Shown: positions 51,315 to 59,655 of the stretch, piece after piece
Layout of the letters: each line of letters opens with the position of its first letter
Numbering within the stretch: the first letter of the stretch is position 1
NCBI RefSeq assembly: GCF_963677065.1
Contig: NZ_OY781872.1
Span: forward strand, 367,419-431,418
DNA: 64,000 nt
Direction: 5' to 3'
Source of the DNA: an uncultured Methanoregula sp.
GTDB taxonomy: Archaea; Halobacteriota; Methanomicrobia; Methanomicrobiales; Methanospirillaceae
The notes under the pieces: generated by a model
What the model was told of the DNA's origin: nothing
Seen by the model: only the letters and a program-made list of their open reading frames with translations
The model's database searches: none
Translations under genes and position numbers: made by a program

Positions 51315-52549
51315 TGCTGGCAGCAGCGCGATCTGTCGGGACCATCAAGCGCCGCATCTCCGCGGACCGCAAATATATCCTGGGTGTGAGATGGGACACA
51401 TCCAACCCGTCTCCCGCACTCACCCGGGTGGATCTCAACGGCAACCCGATCGGGGACCTGCCGTTCTCCCTGGACGACCATCCGACGTTCAGTAAGATCC
51501 GCAGATGCACGATCATCCCCGGGTCAAACCCGAAGTTCGGGCAGAATCCCCGGGGCGACGGGCTGGACCTGACCGGCGCTAACGGCGAGGTCATGGTCTC
51601 GAAACCAAAGATCTGGGTGAATTCCGGGCAGTCGGGCAACTACCTGTACTGGTGGATCTCGCCGTTCGCGTGGCCTGGCTTCGAGCCATTCTATTCCCAC
51701 TGCCAACGCGGCGGCAAATGGAGAGATACGATCTATGGCGGCGCTTTCGAAGCCTGTGATCTCGGTGGCGGGGCAAACCGGAAACTCGGGTCACGGACCA
51801 ACCAGACGCCCATGACCGGAGCGTCCGAGACGTTCACGCTCACGAACGCTGAGACCTATGCCAATCATCACGGGCCCGGGTGGGGCATCACGAACTTCTG
51901 GACCCAGAATTACGACCAGCTCCTGTACCTGATCGATTATGCCAACTGGGACAGCCAGACCGTGCTTGGCCGGGGCATCGTGGACAAAGCATCCGGCAGC
52001 GGGTTCGCGGGCGAAAAGACCGGGTTCGGTAATATCAACAGCCGGCTTGCCCGGAACGGCACGGGGACCGGGGCAGGCACCAATGGCCTGACATCGATTG
52101 CATGGAGGGGTAAAGAGAATCCTCACGGGAACACTTGGGAATTCATCATCGGGTTCAACTCCGTCAATACCGCGTACCGTATCCTCCGCAGGGACGGTAA
52201 AGGCACCCCCGCCGAAACTCTCGCAGCAGGATCGTATGAGAGTTCGGTGGCCGCACCGATCACGACCAGCAGCAGCCCGTACTATGTCTACAATTATGTC
52301 AAGGGGATCCTGTACGAGCCCCTGACAAAGTATGGGTTCATCCCGAACAATATCACAGGCGGATCCGCCGGCACGTACCTGACAGATTATTTCTATTCGC
52401 ACTATTACGGGGCAACCTGCGTGTTGCTGGTCGGCGGTACTTGGTATAGCGGGTCGGTTGCGGGTCTCGCCTATCGCCATTCGTATAACGCCGTCGGCAA
52501 TTCGGATCGGAGTATCGGCGCGCGCCTCGAGTACAAACCTCAAGAATAA
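51314..52549 (+). CDS. Receptor-binding-type protein with lectin-fold C-terminus (DGR target-like)
   Basis: 411 residues. The N-terminus (VRWDTSNPSPALTRVDLNG) is a common start of phage fibre proteins. The last 45 residues contain LLVGGTWYSGSVAGLAYRHSYNAVGNSDRSIGARLEY. This is the C-type-lectin variable region of diversity-generating retroelement (DGR) targets, where a typical end reads GGNWxNGxxAGxxxxNxxNxxxNSxxxIGARL. Varied residues would face the receptor. It is followed by remnants of a DGR accessory gene and reverse transcriptase. Confidence 0.75.
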   Translation: MLAAARSVGTIKRRISADRKYILGVRWDTSNPSPALTRVDLNGNPIGDLPFSLDDHPTFSKIRRCTIIPGSNPKFGQNPRGDGLDLTGANGEVMVSKPKIWVNSGQSGNYLYWWISPFAWPGFEPFYSHCQRGGKWRDTIYGGAFEACDLGGGANRKLGSRTNQTPMTGASETFTLTNAETYANHHGPGWGITNFWTQNYDQLLYLIDYANWDSQTVLGRGIVDKASGSGFAGEKTGFGNINSRLARNGTGTGAGTNGLTSIAWRGKENPHGNTWEFIIGFNSVNTAYRILRRDGKGTPAETLAAGSYESSVAAPITTSSSPYYVYNYVKGILYEPLTKYGFIPNNITGGSAGTYLTDYFYSHYYGATCVLLVGGTWYSGSVAGLAYRHSYNAVGNSDRSIGARLEYKPQE

Positions 52550-52557
52550 GGAGATGA

Positions 52558-52704
52558 TCCACAACGAAACATTTTTCGGACTTTGCAACGGAAGAAAAGC
52601 CGTTTGACGGTAAGAAAGTGAAGCTGGACGATTTGCTGAACCAGGAGATCCAGGTGCTTGGTTTTAAGATCGGGCCGAGCAAGCAGAAGCCGGGGATGGA
52701 ATAA
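52558..52704 (+). pseudogene. Decayed small ORF resembling a retroelement accessory protein
   Basis: A 48-codon frame with good composition (KHFSDFATEEKPFDGKKVKLDDLLNQEIQVLGFKIGPSK) but no start codon; ACG 52564 stands where an ATG would be expected, 10 bases after AAGGAG. It resembles small OB-fold-like proteins that I recall beside phage retroelements, with the start FSDFAxEEKPxdGKKxKIDdxLNxEI. The product stops early, after the PSK motif, so the C-terminal half is lost. Confidence 0.45.
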
Positions 52705-52761
52705 CGCTCTTCATAAGAAGGGCATCGTGGACGATGAAATTTTCAAGGCGGTTCTGGGTAA

Positions 52762-52956
52762 TTGAGCAACATCCAATTCATCTACCCGGAACATATCATT
52801 AGTTCAGTCAGCTCGTACAGCGGATGGATCAAACATTGCAACTGCCATCATCTGAGCGAGAAGTATATTGAGGGCAACCCCCGGCTGCAGGAGATCTTGT
52901 ATGAGGCGATGCAGGGAAAAAACTACAATCCCCTTCTTTTTATCGAGGGGTTATAA
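52762..52956 (+). pseudogene. C-terminal remnant of a reverse transcriptase
   Basis: A 64-codon frame from TTG 52762. SSVSSYSGWIKHCNCHHLSEKYI matches the C-terminal (thumb) end of DGR reverse transcriptases, which close with SYxGxxKHxNxYxLxxK. The palm with its YxDD motif and everything upstream are missing. The last 20 bases are the direct repeat also found at 50,314. Product is not a working enzyme. Confidence 0.5.
52936..52955 (+). repeat. 20-bp direct repeat, copy 2
   Basis: Identical to 50314-50333. It lies at the 3' end of the reverse-transcriptase remnant and 26 bases before the prohead protease start at 52981. Confidence 0.75.
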
Positions 52957-52980
52957 CGGATTCGGCGACATATATATTCA

Positions 52981-54297
52981 ATGCCAAAGGATCCGGGCCG
53001 AACCCCTACTATTCTCAATGACAACAGCGACCCGTCACTGGCATCCGCTCACGCTCGGCCACAAGACGACGTGATCATCTTTTCTGAGTCCTCAAAAGGA
53101 CAGGAGTCTGGCAATGTGACAGGTAAACTCGAAGAGTTAGTGGAAACCAGCTTCGCCGCTCCGCTTGAGCGCAACTTCATTAAATCCGACGGAACCGCTC
53201 GCGTGCGCATCATCGCCCCCGGTTGGGGTTCCAGCGGGTACTACCCGGAATCAATGCTGAAGCGCGATGCCTCCGAAGTCTACGTCCCGACCACGCACCA
53301 GTATATCGACCACCCCACAAAGACCGAGGAAAAAGAACGTCCGGAACGCTCGCTCAAAGATCTTGCCGCGGTCATCACGGGCAACGTCAAGTACGAGGCC
53401 GACGCCCCGATCCCCGGGGTGTATGCAGATATCAAGGTGTTCAAACAGTTCCGCGAGTTCCTGAACGAGAAGGCCCCCTATATTGGCGTCTCTCACCGTG
53501 CGATCGGGAAAGGTGTTTCCGGAGAGGCTGAAGGAAGGCAGGGGAAGATCATCGAATCGCTGCACAAATGCCTGTCAGTAGATTTCGTCACGAAGCCCGG
53601 GGCCGGTGGCGGGATCATGCCGATGTACGAGGCATACCGCAAGAATTCCGAATCGCTCACTGAAAACGCATCGCCCGCAGAAAACGAACCGCGCATCGAA
53701 CAGGAAACGCACAACGAAACTATCGAGGATATCATGGTAAACGAAAAGGAAACAACCGTCTTAACGGTCGAATCGCTCCGCGAGACCCGCCCCGACCTGT
53801 ATACGAAGGTCAAGGAATCGGTCCTGCAGGAGATTCAGGCATCCGAAGCCCACAAGCTGCAGGAGTCTGAACAGAAGAAGATCCTGAAAGAGAACCAGGA
53901 CATGAAGGTCGAACTCGAACGGCTCCGCGAGGCCCAGGTGTTCCAGGAAGCCGGCAGGATTGTCGGCAAGGCTCTGGAGAAGTCCACGCTGCCGCAGATC
54001 ACCAAGGACCGGCTGAAAGAGTCGCTCCCGAAGCTGGCAACGATCAAGGAAGGCAAGCTTGACGAGACCGCATTCAATGAAGCGCTCACTACTGCCATCA
54101 AGACCGAGACCGACTACGTGGCAAAACTCACCGAGTCCGGGAAACCCAAAGGCATGGGCGGCCCTGCAGGGGCATCCACCGGATCGGGCGACTCGAAGAC
54201 ACGGCTGAAAGAATCGTTCAAGCAGTCGTACATCCGGCAGGGCAAGTCAGCCAAGGAAGCCGAGACACTCGCGGAAATTGCCGCGTCAGGGAGGTAA
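52981..54297 (+). CDS. Prohead protease fused to an internal scaffold
   Basis: 438 residues from ATG 52981; GTG 53116, with CAGGAG upstream, would remove 45 poorly ordered residues and may be the true start. The protease part has GWGSSGYYP, THQYIDHP (possible catalytic His), GVSHRAIG (possible Ser) and SVDFVTKPGAGG. From about 260 a long charged helix, Glu/Lys rich, acts as scaffold and is removed on maturation. The gene lies just upstream of the decoration and capsid genes, as expected. Confidence 0.8.
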   Translation: MPKDPGRTPTILNDNSDPSLASAHARPQDDVIIFSESSKGQESGNVTGKLEELVETSFAAPLERNFIKSDGTARVRIIAPGWGSSGYYPESMLKRDASEVYVPTTHQYIDHPTKTEEKERPERSLKDLAAVITGNVKYEADAPIPGVYADIKVFKQFREFLNEKAPYIGVSHRAIGKGVSGEAEGRQGKIIESLHKCLSVDFVTKPGAGGGIMPMYEAYRKNSESLTENASPAENEPRIEQETHNETIEDIMVNEKETTVLTVESLRETRPDLYTKVKESVLQEIQASEAHKLQESEQKKILKENQDMKVELERLREAQVFQEAGRIVGKALEKSTLPQITKDRLKESLPKLATIKEGKLDETAFNEALTTAIKTETDYVAKLTESGKPKGMGGPAGASTGSGDSKTRLKESFKQSYIRQGKSAKEAETLAEIAASGR

Positions 54298-54303
54298 GGA
54301 ATC

Positions 54304-55101
54304 ATGACAACTCAGTATCCAGTAACCGGCCGGGTGGCCGGGGAAGAGGGATCGATCACCAACCAGGGCAGGTACCTGACCTTCGTTGAATCCGATCTCA
54401 CCCACCCGACGCATTCGGACGGCCTTGCAGACAAGGGCGATCCGGTCAATGTCGGCAATATCGTAGGGGTCGTGAGCTCATCCAGCCCGACCGCCGCCAC
54501 GGATCTCGTGACTGTAGACACGGAAGGTGTCTGGTATCTCAATGTCGTCGCATCCGATGACGCAGGCACCAGCGCAGTAGTGCTTGGCGACCAGCTGTTC
54601 ATTGCAGCAGGCGTGATCTCAAAGAAAGCAAGTGGCGTTCCTTTCGGCAAAGCGCTCGGTGCACTCTCCGGATCAGCCACTGCCGCAGTATGTGCCGTCA
54701 AGATCCACCAGGAGGATCCGTTAACCTCGCTCAGCGGCCGCAAGTTCGTCATTACGACTCAGTTTGCAGCTGCCGAAATCACTGCCGGCCGGGGAATCTT
54801 CATTGCACCCGCAGCCTGCGAACTTATCTCAGTCGTCGAGGCCCACGGGACTATCGCGGGGCAGGCCGGCACGCTCCAGCTGGAGAAGTGCAACACCGGG
54901 GAAGCCAAGACTGCAGGCGATGCAATGCTGGCATCAGCGTTCAACCTGGAATCAACTGTCAACACACCGGTCACCATTGCAGCGGTAACGGACGGCAAGC
55001 AACAGCTCGTCGCAGGCGACGAGATCAGACTCAAGCTCGCGAGCGGAGCATCAACCTCGTATGTCGATGGTGTTGCAACCCTGCTCATGAAGTGGCTCTA
55101 A
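54304..55101 (+). CDS. Capsid decoration protein (DUF2190-like)
   Basis: 265 residues. The first half has VNVGNIVGVVSSSSP, TEGVWYLNV, LGDQLFIAAGVISKK and GKALGALSGSATAAV, the beta-tulip repeats of DUF2190/lambda gpD-like proteins. The second half (ITAGRGIFIAPAACELISVVEAHG) is a different beta domain, perhaps an extra head ornament. It lies between the protease and the major capsid gene. Confidence 0.75.
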   Translation: MTTQYPVTGRVAGEEGSITNQGRYLTFVESDLTHPTHSDGLADKGDPVNVGNIVGVVSSSSPTAATDLVTVDTEGVWYLNVVASDDAGTSAVVLGDQLFIAAGVISKKASGVPFGKALGALSGSATAAVCAVKIHQEDPLTSLSGRKFVITTQFAAAEITAGRGIFIAPAACELISVVEAHGTIAGQAGTLQLEKCNTGEAKTAGDAMLASAFNLESTVNTPVTIAAVTDGKQQLVAGDEIRLKLASGASTSYVDGVATLLMKWL

Positions 55102-55117
55102 GGAGGACTGAAACATC

Positions 55118-56269
55118 ATGGTAGAATTTATGGAAATTATGAAGGAAGGATGGGACGGGTTCTCATCAGTCCGCGACGCACCGGTCGACGAGTCCGCAAT
55201 TGCTGAAGCGCTCGACCTCTTTACGAACGCGAACAGGCTCAAGCCTCACCAGCACGCATACCTGGTCCAGGAAGCAATCGCAACCAGCGATTTCCCGACC
55301 CTGCTGGGGAACGTCATTGACCGGCAGCTGCTCGCGAACTACAAACTCCCCTCGACAATCTCCGAGTGGCGGCAGTATATCAAGGTCGCACCCGGCGGCA
55401 TTCCGGACTTCAACGATGTTGAACGCAACCGCGTTGACGGCATCGACCAGCGCCTTCTCAAGATCTCGGACGGCGTATTCCAGCCGGCAAAACAGACCTC
55501 GACCCAGTACAAGTATCACCTCGATACCTACGGCCGGGTCTTCGAGATCACCCGGAAAGCGCTCATCAACGACGCTCTCGGCGCATTCTCGGACATCTCA
55601 ACACGGTTCGCCCGTGCAGCGCTCAGGACCGAAGCGTACTTCGCCACCAATCTGTTCTGCACCTCATCCGGCCCGAACTCCTCGTTCTTCGGGGCATCAA
55701 TCTCCGATGCCGGGCAGACCATCACCAACCTCGGCGCTCTCCCGCTGACCATCAACAACCTGGAGACCACGCTCACCTACATGAGCGAGCAGAAAGACCC
55801 CCAGGGTGAAGCAATCGAGATCGAAGGCGTCCACCTGGTCGTCCCGCCCGCTCTCTTCATCACGGCAAAGTCGATCCTCACGTCCTCGAACAAGTTCTAT
55901 GTGGATGTCCAGGGCGGCGCCGGTGCCTCAATCATGGCATACCCGACCGCCAACGTCCTTGCCGACATGCCGATCCAGCTGCACAAGAACCCGACCCTGA
56001 ACACCATCGATACCAGCGGCAAGGTCCGCACTACCTGGTATCTCTTCGCGGATCCCGCGGAAGGTGCAGCGATCGAGGTCGGGTTCCTCAGAGGCCAGGA
56101 AGGCCCCGAGATCTGTATGAAAGCGTCCGACAAGATGTCCGTAAGTGGCGGGGCAATGTCTCCGTTCGCGGGCAGCTTCGACTCGGACAAGATCGCGTAC
56201 CGTGTCCGCCACGACATTGGTGGCGCCACCATGGACCCGCGGCTCGCATACGCTCAGACCGGCAGCTAA
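55118..56269 (+). CDS. Major capsid protein (HK97 fold)
   Basis: 383 residues. A Met-rich start leads to an N-arm, then VQEAIATSDFPTLLGNVIDRQLLANY, typical of Mu-like/HK97-fold capsid proteins, a P-domain (EITRKALINDALGAFSDISTRFARA) and an A-domain with VPPALFITAKSIL and a C-terminal DKIAYRVRHDIGGATMD. Gene order and length fit. It assembles the icosahedral head with the decoration protein. Confidence 0.88.
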   Translation: MVEFMEIMKEGWDGFSSVRDAPVDESAIAEALDLFTNANRLKPHQHAYLVQEAIATSDFPTLLGNVIDRQLLANYKLPSTISEWRQYIKVAPGGIPDFNDVERNRVDGIDQRLLKISDGVFQPAKQTSTQYKYHLDTYGRVFEITRKALINDALGAFSDISTRFARAALRTEAYFATNLFCTSSGPNSSFFGASISDAGQTITNLGALPLTINNLETTLTYMSEQKDPQGEAIEIEGVHLVVPPALFITAKSILTSSNKFYVDVQGGAGASIMAYPTANVLADMPIQLHKNPTLNTIDTSGKVRTTWYLFADPAEGAAIEVGFLRGQEGPEICMKASDKMSVSGGAMSPFAGSFDSDKIAYRVRHDIGGATMDPRLAYAQTGS

Positions 56270-56302
56270 TCCGATCACCCATCTTTTTTGCGAGGTGGAT
56301 GA

Positions 56303-56473
56303 TTGACCAATCTTAACCCGGTAACGAAGGAGCAGCAGTACCTTCAGGCCATCCTCGATCAGCAAGAGGAGACCAACCGCCTCCTGCGAGAGCTCCAGCA
56401 AGCGGCCCCGGCTTCCGAGATCCTGGAAGAGCCCGCACGATCGCAACAGCAGAAAGGAGGGAAACGGCATTGA
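56303..56473 (+). CDS. Small coiled-coil head or connector protein
   Basis: 56 residues from TTG 56303 behind GAGGTGG. EQQYLQAILDQQEETNRLLRELQQA is a coiled coil; the tail is basic (QQQKGGKRH). Its TGA overlaps the next TTG. Similar small proteins lie after many capsid genes; function unknown. Confidence 0.55.
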   Translation: MTNLNPVTKEQQYLQAILDQQEETNRLLRELQQAAPASEILEEPARSQQQKGGKRH

Positions 56474-56808
56474 CGTTTTCTTACGTTCTTACGACCGACA
56501 TCGGGAAGGTCCGGAGACTCGTTGGCAAGCTTGAAACCGAAGCCGCAACCGCTCTTTTCACGGACGAGGAGATCACCCAGGAACTTGTCGAGACTGCCGG
56601 CAGCATCCCTCTCGCCGCCGCCAACCTGAAAGATCAGAAGGCGGACTACATTGTCGAGAAGAAGAAAGTCACCACGATCGGCAAGTATTCCATCAACGGT
56701 GCAGCCATGGCCGCGGAGCTCCGGAAAGGTGCCGACCGCCTGCGCCAGAACGTTGAAGACGACGGCTCTTTTGATGTTGCCGAGACTGACCAGGAGAGCC
56801 TTGTATGA
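56470..56808 (+). CDS. Head-tail connector-type protein
   Basis: 112 residues from TTG 56470. TTDIGKVRRLVGKLE and FTDEEITQELVETAGSIPLAAA are the four-helix start of gp6/gp15-type adaptor proteins that dock below the portal. It overlaps both neighbours (TTGA, ATGA). Confidence 0.65.
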   Translation: MTFSYVLTTDIGKVRRLVGKLETEAATALFTDEEITQELVETAGSIPLAAANLKDQKADYIVEKKKVTTIGKYSINGAAMAAELRKGADRLRQNVEDDGSFDVAETDQESLV

Positions 56809-57065
56809 GCGCAAAAGACAGCGACGACATGTCCGACCACGATATCCTTATCGAGATGAGATCCGACCTGAAGAATCTGGTCAGATCCCAACAGAAGCTC
56901 GAAAAGATTGTCTATGGTGAGGACGGGCAGGGCGGCCTCTGTGGACGGATGACGAAAGTGGAAAACCAGCAGAGCAGATGGATGGGCCGCGACGGAGTGA
57001 TTGTAGTCGGAATACCGCTCCTTATCTCCGTCGGCCTGGTCATCTTCTCAAGAGGGTCTCTCTGA
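56805..57065 (+). CDS. Coiled-coil single-membrane-helix protein (XhlA-like)
   Basis: 86 residues: an acidic start, helical HDILIEMRSDLKNLVRSQQKLEKIV, a short Gly region, another helix and a C-terminal membrane helix (VIVVGIPLLISVGLVIF). This matches phage XhlA/holin-like or superinfection proteins. Its location inside the head-tail joining block is unusual for a lysis gene. Confidence 0.55.
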   Translation: MSAKDSDDMSDHDILIEMRSDLKNLVRSQQKLEKIVYGEDGQGGLCGRMTKVENQQSRWMGRDGVIVVGIPLLISVGLVIFSRGSL

Positions 57066-57394
57066 TGGGCGAGATCGACGACATTCTCAACGATGAAATC
57101 ACGGTCGAGCCGTACGTCTCCAGGGACGCGGCCGGCAAGATCACGTATGGGCCTGCCGTCACCTATCCCGCCTTTGTCACCATGCGGATCAAGATGGTCA
57201 AATCCCAGTCCGGACAGGACGCCGTGAGCAACTGCAGCATCATGCTCGATGGCGCGGTTGTTCTGGATCGTTTCGGCAGGGACCGGATCACCATTGACCC
57301 CGGGACCGCCAACGCCCGCAGCCCGCAGATCCTCGCTCTTGAGGATGCAAAGGACGGAGACGGGAACCGCATTTACTGGGAGGTGAGCAGTTGA
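57065..57394 (+). CDS. Head closure/joining protein
   Basis: 109 residues. Beta-rich, with DEITVEPYVSRDAAGKITYGP near the start and LDRFGRDRITIDPG in the middle, like SPP1 gp16-type stoppers. It overlaps neighbours at TGATG and TTGA junctions. Position after the connector supports the call. Confidence 0.6.
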   Translation: MGEIDDILNDEITVEPYVSRDAAGKITYGPAVTYPAFVTMRIKMVKSQSGQDAVSNCSIMLDGAVVLDRFGRDRITIDPGTANARSPQILALEDAKDGDGNRIYWEVSS

Positions 57395-58065
57395 GCAGAG
57401 TTTTGAGCAGCGACCAGTGGGCCGGTGCAGTCAGTTATCAGGAGGATCTCGATGCCGCAGTCTTCCAGACCGGCTCCAAGACCTTCTACAACACCCCGGG
57501 CTCCGTTGCGGAGTTCCTGGCATGGACGGGAGGACTTGAAGAGGGCAACCGGGGTATCCCGCTCACCCGCGAAGGCCCGGTCTCGTTCGAGCTGTCCGGT
57601 ACGGAAGAGTGCATGAAGAACCTCTCGCACATCCTGGTCGCCCAGACACAGCGGGCAATCAACCGGCTCGGCGTCAACTGCGAGATCATCCTGGCGAACT
57701 CTCAGAAAGAGGTCCCGGTCGATATGACCTATGAAACCCGGATGGTTATGGTCGCCCTGGACGTACCCGCGAGCTCTCGCTGGTATGGGAACGTCGGCAC
57801 CAAATCGTACGTTCAGAGAAAACGCCGCGGGCGCATGAAAGGCGGGTACCTGAAATCCACCGGCACGGTCGAACCGCTCACCGATGGGACGACCGGGTTC
57901 CAGATCGGGTACAATGCGCCTTATGCTGAGATCCAGCACGAGGACATGACGTTCCGCCACACTCGTCCGGGAGCCAAAGCCAAGTATCTGGAAGACCCGA
58001 TTATGGCCCGGCTGCCGCTCATCGCTGAAGACATTGCCAATTATTGCCGGGGGTTCATGTCATGA
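57391..58065 (+). CDS. Tail completion / minor capsid protein (gp10-like)
   Basis: 224 residues from TTG 57391. GYNAPYAEIQHEDMTFRHTRPGAKAKYLEDPI (residues about 170-200) matches the HK97 gp10 family, with Y-A-x-x-x-H and the K-Y-L segment. These proteins join the tail to the head. Overlaps the next gene by ATGA. Confidence 0.8.
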   Translation: MSRVLSSDQWAGAVSYQEDLDAAVFQTGSKTFYNTPGSVAEFLAWTGGLEEGNRGIPLTREGPVSFELSGTEECMKNLSHILVAQTQRAINRLGVNCEIILANSQKEVPVDMTYETRMVMVALDVPASSRWYGNVGTKSYVQRKRRGRMKGGYLKSTGTVEPLTDGTTGFQIGYNAPYAEIQHEDMTFRHTRPGAKAKYLEDPIMARLPLIAEDIANYCRGFMS

Positions 58066-58469
58066 CCACTGAGCTGGACATCGCCACGTATCTGGCAAGT
58101 AAAGGCCGGGGCACGCTTCCGGCAGCAGGTGTAGTGGGCACGATCTTCACGACCGAAAGCCCGCCGCTCCCGGACGCTACGATCACCGTGGCGTCGTATG
58201 CGGGGCAGCCGCCGGAGCGGATGAGTTCAGGTGCGATCGACAAACCAAGTTTCCAGATCCGTGTCCGGGGTCTCAAGGACGATCCGACCATTGGACGAGC
58301 ACTAATCGAGACCATCGCCAAAGACCTGGACGGGCTCGGGAACGTCTCTCTCTCAGGTACGTATTATTTGAGCATTATCTCTGCCCAATCCGACCCCACC
58401 TACATGGGCAGGGATGAGAACGGCCGCCCGGAATGGGTATGGAACTTCTACACATCAAAATTGAGGTAA
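58062..58469 (+). CDS. Tail terminator/minor capsid protein
   Basis: 135 residues. AIDKPSFQIRVRGLKDDPTIGRALIETIAKDLDGL is the core of the minor capsid/tail terminator family, which caps the tail tube at the head end. It ends 6 bases before the major tail protein gene. Confidence 0.75.
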   Translation: MTTELDIATYLASKGRGTLPAAGVVGTIFTTESPPLPDATITVASYAGQPPERMSSGAIDKPSFQIRVRGLKDDPTIGRALIETIAKDLDGLGNVSLSGTYYLSIISAQSDPTYMGRDENGRPEWVWNFYTSKLR

Positions 58470-58475
58470 GAGAAC

Positions 58476-59234
58476 ATGTCAAACGATGTAAAAGGATCAA
58501 TCGGTTACCGTGTTTTACACGGGAACAAACTGATCCCGACGGTCAAGAGATTATCTCTGCCGAAGGGAAGTACTGCAAAATCAGACAATTCAGGCCAGGA
58601 CAACAAGAACGGCGTCAAGAGTCAGGATGTCGGCTGGAAAAGTGTAGGGGATATGACCCTGTCGATAAACGACACCGGAGGATCGCTTTACGCCGATCTG
58701 TATGCACTCTGGAAAGCCGGAACGAAAGAGATCTGGACCGTTCAGAAAGCCCCGGCCAACCTTAACGGAGAACTCCAGGGGCAGGCATTCATCTCAGGGA
58801 TCGAGCCCAAACACGCCGACGATGGGGGGGCGCAGACCATTGAGCTCACAATCTCCCCGACCGGAGAATTCGAACCTGTTACCACGCTGGCAACAGGCCT
58901 CTCCGGCTTGACCATTGCGGATGATGACAGCCACGCCCTCACACTCGTCCCGTCATTCAGCGCGACCGTTTACGATTATGAAGTCGTCGCATACCATTCA
59001 GGCACTGAGAACAACAACAGCGACAGCGTGACCCTCACTCCGTCATCACTGGCTGGCACTATCTATGTCAATGGCATTGCCGTCACCAGCGGGCAGGCAT
59101 CCGGGGCCATCACACTCAACCAGGGCCAGGGAGACTACACGCTCATCGGCATCTCGGTAACCGAGCCCGGCAAAGGCCCGACAACGTACCTGGTCCGTGT
59201 GAAGATGGGCGACGCAGCATACGTTACTCCGTGA
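58476..59234 (+). CDS. Major tail protein with a C-terminal cadherin-like beta-sandwich
   Basis: 252 residues. The first 145 residues form the tube domain (VGWKSVGDMTLSINDTGGSLYADLYALWKAGTKEIW). The last 100 (LTIADDDSHALTLVPSFSATVYDYEV ... TTYLVRVKM) match the cadherin-like beta-sandwich domain PF12733, likely an outside decoration of the tail that may touch host surface sugars. The order before the chaperone genes is standard. Confidence 0.8.
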   Translation: MSNDVKGSIGYRVLHGNKLIPTVKRLSLPKGSTAKSDNSGQDNKNGVKSQDVGWKSVGDMTLSINDTGGSLYADLYALWKAGTKEIWTVQKAPANLNGELQGQAFISGIEPKHADDGGAQTIELTISPTGEFEPVTTLATGLSGLTIADDDSHALTLVPSFSATVYDYEVVAYHSGTENNNSDSVTLTPSSLAGTIYVNGIAVTSGQASGAITLNQGQGDYTLIGISVTEPGKGPTTYLVRVKMGDAAYVTP

Positions 59235-59244
59235 GGTGGATACG

Positions 59245-59655
59245 ATGACCGTACGATCTGTCCCAATCACCCTCGGGAAAGATTATGATCTTCGGTTCGA
59301 GCAGGAGGATATGATCGCCTGTGAGGAAGACCTGAAAATGGGATACATCTTCTTTTTCCCGACCGAGCGGATAAACGGGCAGTTCATTGCGACTACGCTG
59401 AGCCTCAAGCTCTGCCGGACCCTCATCCACCATGGACTGAAGATCAAAGACTCAACGGGCGATAAATTCCAGTATGTCTTTCCCCAGACTCCGGAAGGAG
59501 CAAAGCAAGCAGGAGATCTCATCCAGAATTATCTGCAGAACGATGGCCGTCTCATTGAGATCTGGGAGAAAAGCCATGAGGCTTTCTCTGACTGGAGAGG
59601 CAAACCGAAGGAAGGCAAAAAGGCCGTCGATCCGGAGCCAACCTCAAAAAACTAG
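59245..59655 (+). CDS. Tail assembly chaperone, first frame (G-like)
   Basis: 136 residues from ATG 59245 behind GAGGTGG. It starts VRSVPITLGKDYDLRFEQEDMIACEEDL, like gpG-type chaperones that coat the tape measure. The reading frame ends at TAG right after a slippery heptamer, so a fraction of ribosomes should continue into the next frame. Confidence 0.8.
   Translation: MTVRSVPITLGKDYDLRFEQEDMIACEEDLKMGYIFFFPTERINGQFIATTLSLKLCRTLIHHGLKIKDSTGDKFQYVFPQTPEGAKQAGDLIQNYLQNDGRLIEIWEKSHEAFSDWRGKPKEGKKAVDPEPTSKN
59646..59652 (+). promoter_or_regulatory. -1 ribosomal frameshift heptamer A AAA AAC
   Basis: The zero frame reads tcA AAA AAC TAG. This is the canonical X XXY YYZ slippery site, with the stop directly after it. 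Slipping back one base continues as AAA AAA CTA GCA into the second chaperone frame. Lambda-like phages make gpG and gpGT the same way. No strong downstream stem was established by eye. Confidence 0.7.

Noticed and set aside
51314..52956. Active diversity-generating retroelement
   Set aside because: No reverse transcriptase catalytic region (YxDD) and no template repeat were seen in the window; only a C-terminal piece remains.
52868..53074. 68-residue frame at the end of the reverse-transcriptase remnant
   Set aside because: It is in another frame, rich in Arg and Thr, with no ribosome-binding site, and overlaps both the remnant and the protease gene.
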